DNA from: Bradyrhizobium valentinum | GTDB taxonomy: Bacteria; Pseudomonadota; Alphaproteobacteria; Rhizobiales; Xanthobacteraceae | NCBI RefSeq assembly: GCF_001440405.1 | Contig: NZ_LLXX01000189.1 | Span: 1-35,125 of the forward strand | Length of the DNA stretch: 35,125 nt | Direction of reading: 5' to 3' | Shown: positions 34,926 through 35,125 of the stretch, in pieces | Layout of the letters: each line of letters opens with the position of its first letter | Numbering within the stretch: position 1 is the first letter of the stretch | Made by a program: the position numbers and the translations under genes | The notes under the pieces: model-generated | The model's input: the letters and a program-made list of their open reading frames with translations, nothing else | What the model was told of the DNA's origin: nothing | Database searches by the model: none

Positions 34926-35125
34926 TAGCAGTCCGCTGAAAAACCATGAGATGGAGAGTTTTCTTATTCTGGCCGGTTGTTGTTGGGGCGACGCGGCGGA
35001 GTTGGATGTAAATTTCTAGCCTGGTGTTGGGTGCACCCTGACGCGGGTGGCTAAGCGGCAAGCAGTTTTGGAATGCGGATCAGGTTATAGGCGATCAGAT
35101 TGAGCAGGAAGTCGGCGGCGACGCG
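34926..35125 (-). mobile_element. Right-edge IS fragment with transposase C-terminus
   Basis: The minus strand from the window edge encodes RVAADFLLNLIAYNLIRIPK followed by LLAA and a TAG at 35051-35053. This is a typical C-terminus of DDE transposases of the IS5/IS4-like group. The outer end is likely near 34928-34945 (AGCAGTCCGCTGAAAAACC). The rest of the element lies outside the window. Confidence 0.6.

Overview
The window looks like a horizontally acquired genomic island in an alphaproteobacterium, probably Rhizobiales. This is inferred from the GC-rich codon use of most genes, a rhizavidin-type avidin gene, and IS families common in that order (IS21, IS3, IS110, IS1380, IS1182). No core housekeeping genes, rRNA or tRNA were seen. 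Many genes are broken by frameshifts, stops or IS insertion, while a few defence or toxin-antitoxin modules are intact.

Left part (1-3400): an IS21-type end, about 1.5 kb without recognisable genes apart from a possible MarR fragment, a TetR regulator with two compensating frameshifts, and an intact secreted avidin-like protein. Next (3343-6705) is an intact, less GC-rich three-gene operon preceded by a perfect inverted repeat. It encodes a tryptophan 2,3-dioxygenase-like heme protein fused to a B3/B4 (tRNA-editing type) domain, a divergent tryptophanyl-tRNA synthetase paralogue with an altered KMSKS loop, and a small protein of unknown function. This is the best candidate in the window for an undescribed system.

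Middle part (6800-15550): an AlbA_2 (Schlafen-like) gene cut by a decayed IS1380 element, a frameshifted small membrane protein, a Fic AMPylase with two tandem inverted-repeat operators, a KAP P-loop NTPase with several frameshifts that is truncated by an IS3 element, an IS110 element nested inside that IS3, and a second Fic protein. From 19619 down to 15894 (minus strand) runs a tightly overlapping operon: a small helical protein, a QueC/QatC-like PP-loop protein (both frameshifted), an XRE-ImmA/IrrE protease regulator and a PIN-domain protein (both intact). Divergent from it is an AbiEi/AbiEii type IV toxin-antitoxin pair, followed by an IS1182 fragment and a dead LLM flavin monooxygenase gene.

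Right part (23890-35125): a strong terminator, then a complete type II Wadjet operon (jetABCD, minus strand) joined by ATGA overlaps, with a promoter at about 32650. A small two-gene unit diverges from it. The window ends with a frameshifted hypothetical gene, remnants of the 'mobile mystery protein' A/B pair (B is a Fic protein) and the end of another transposase at the right edge.
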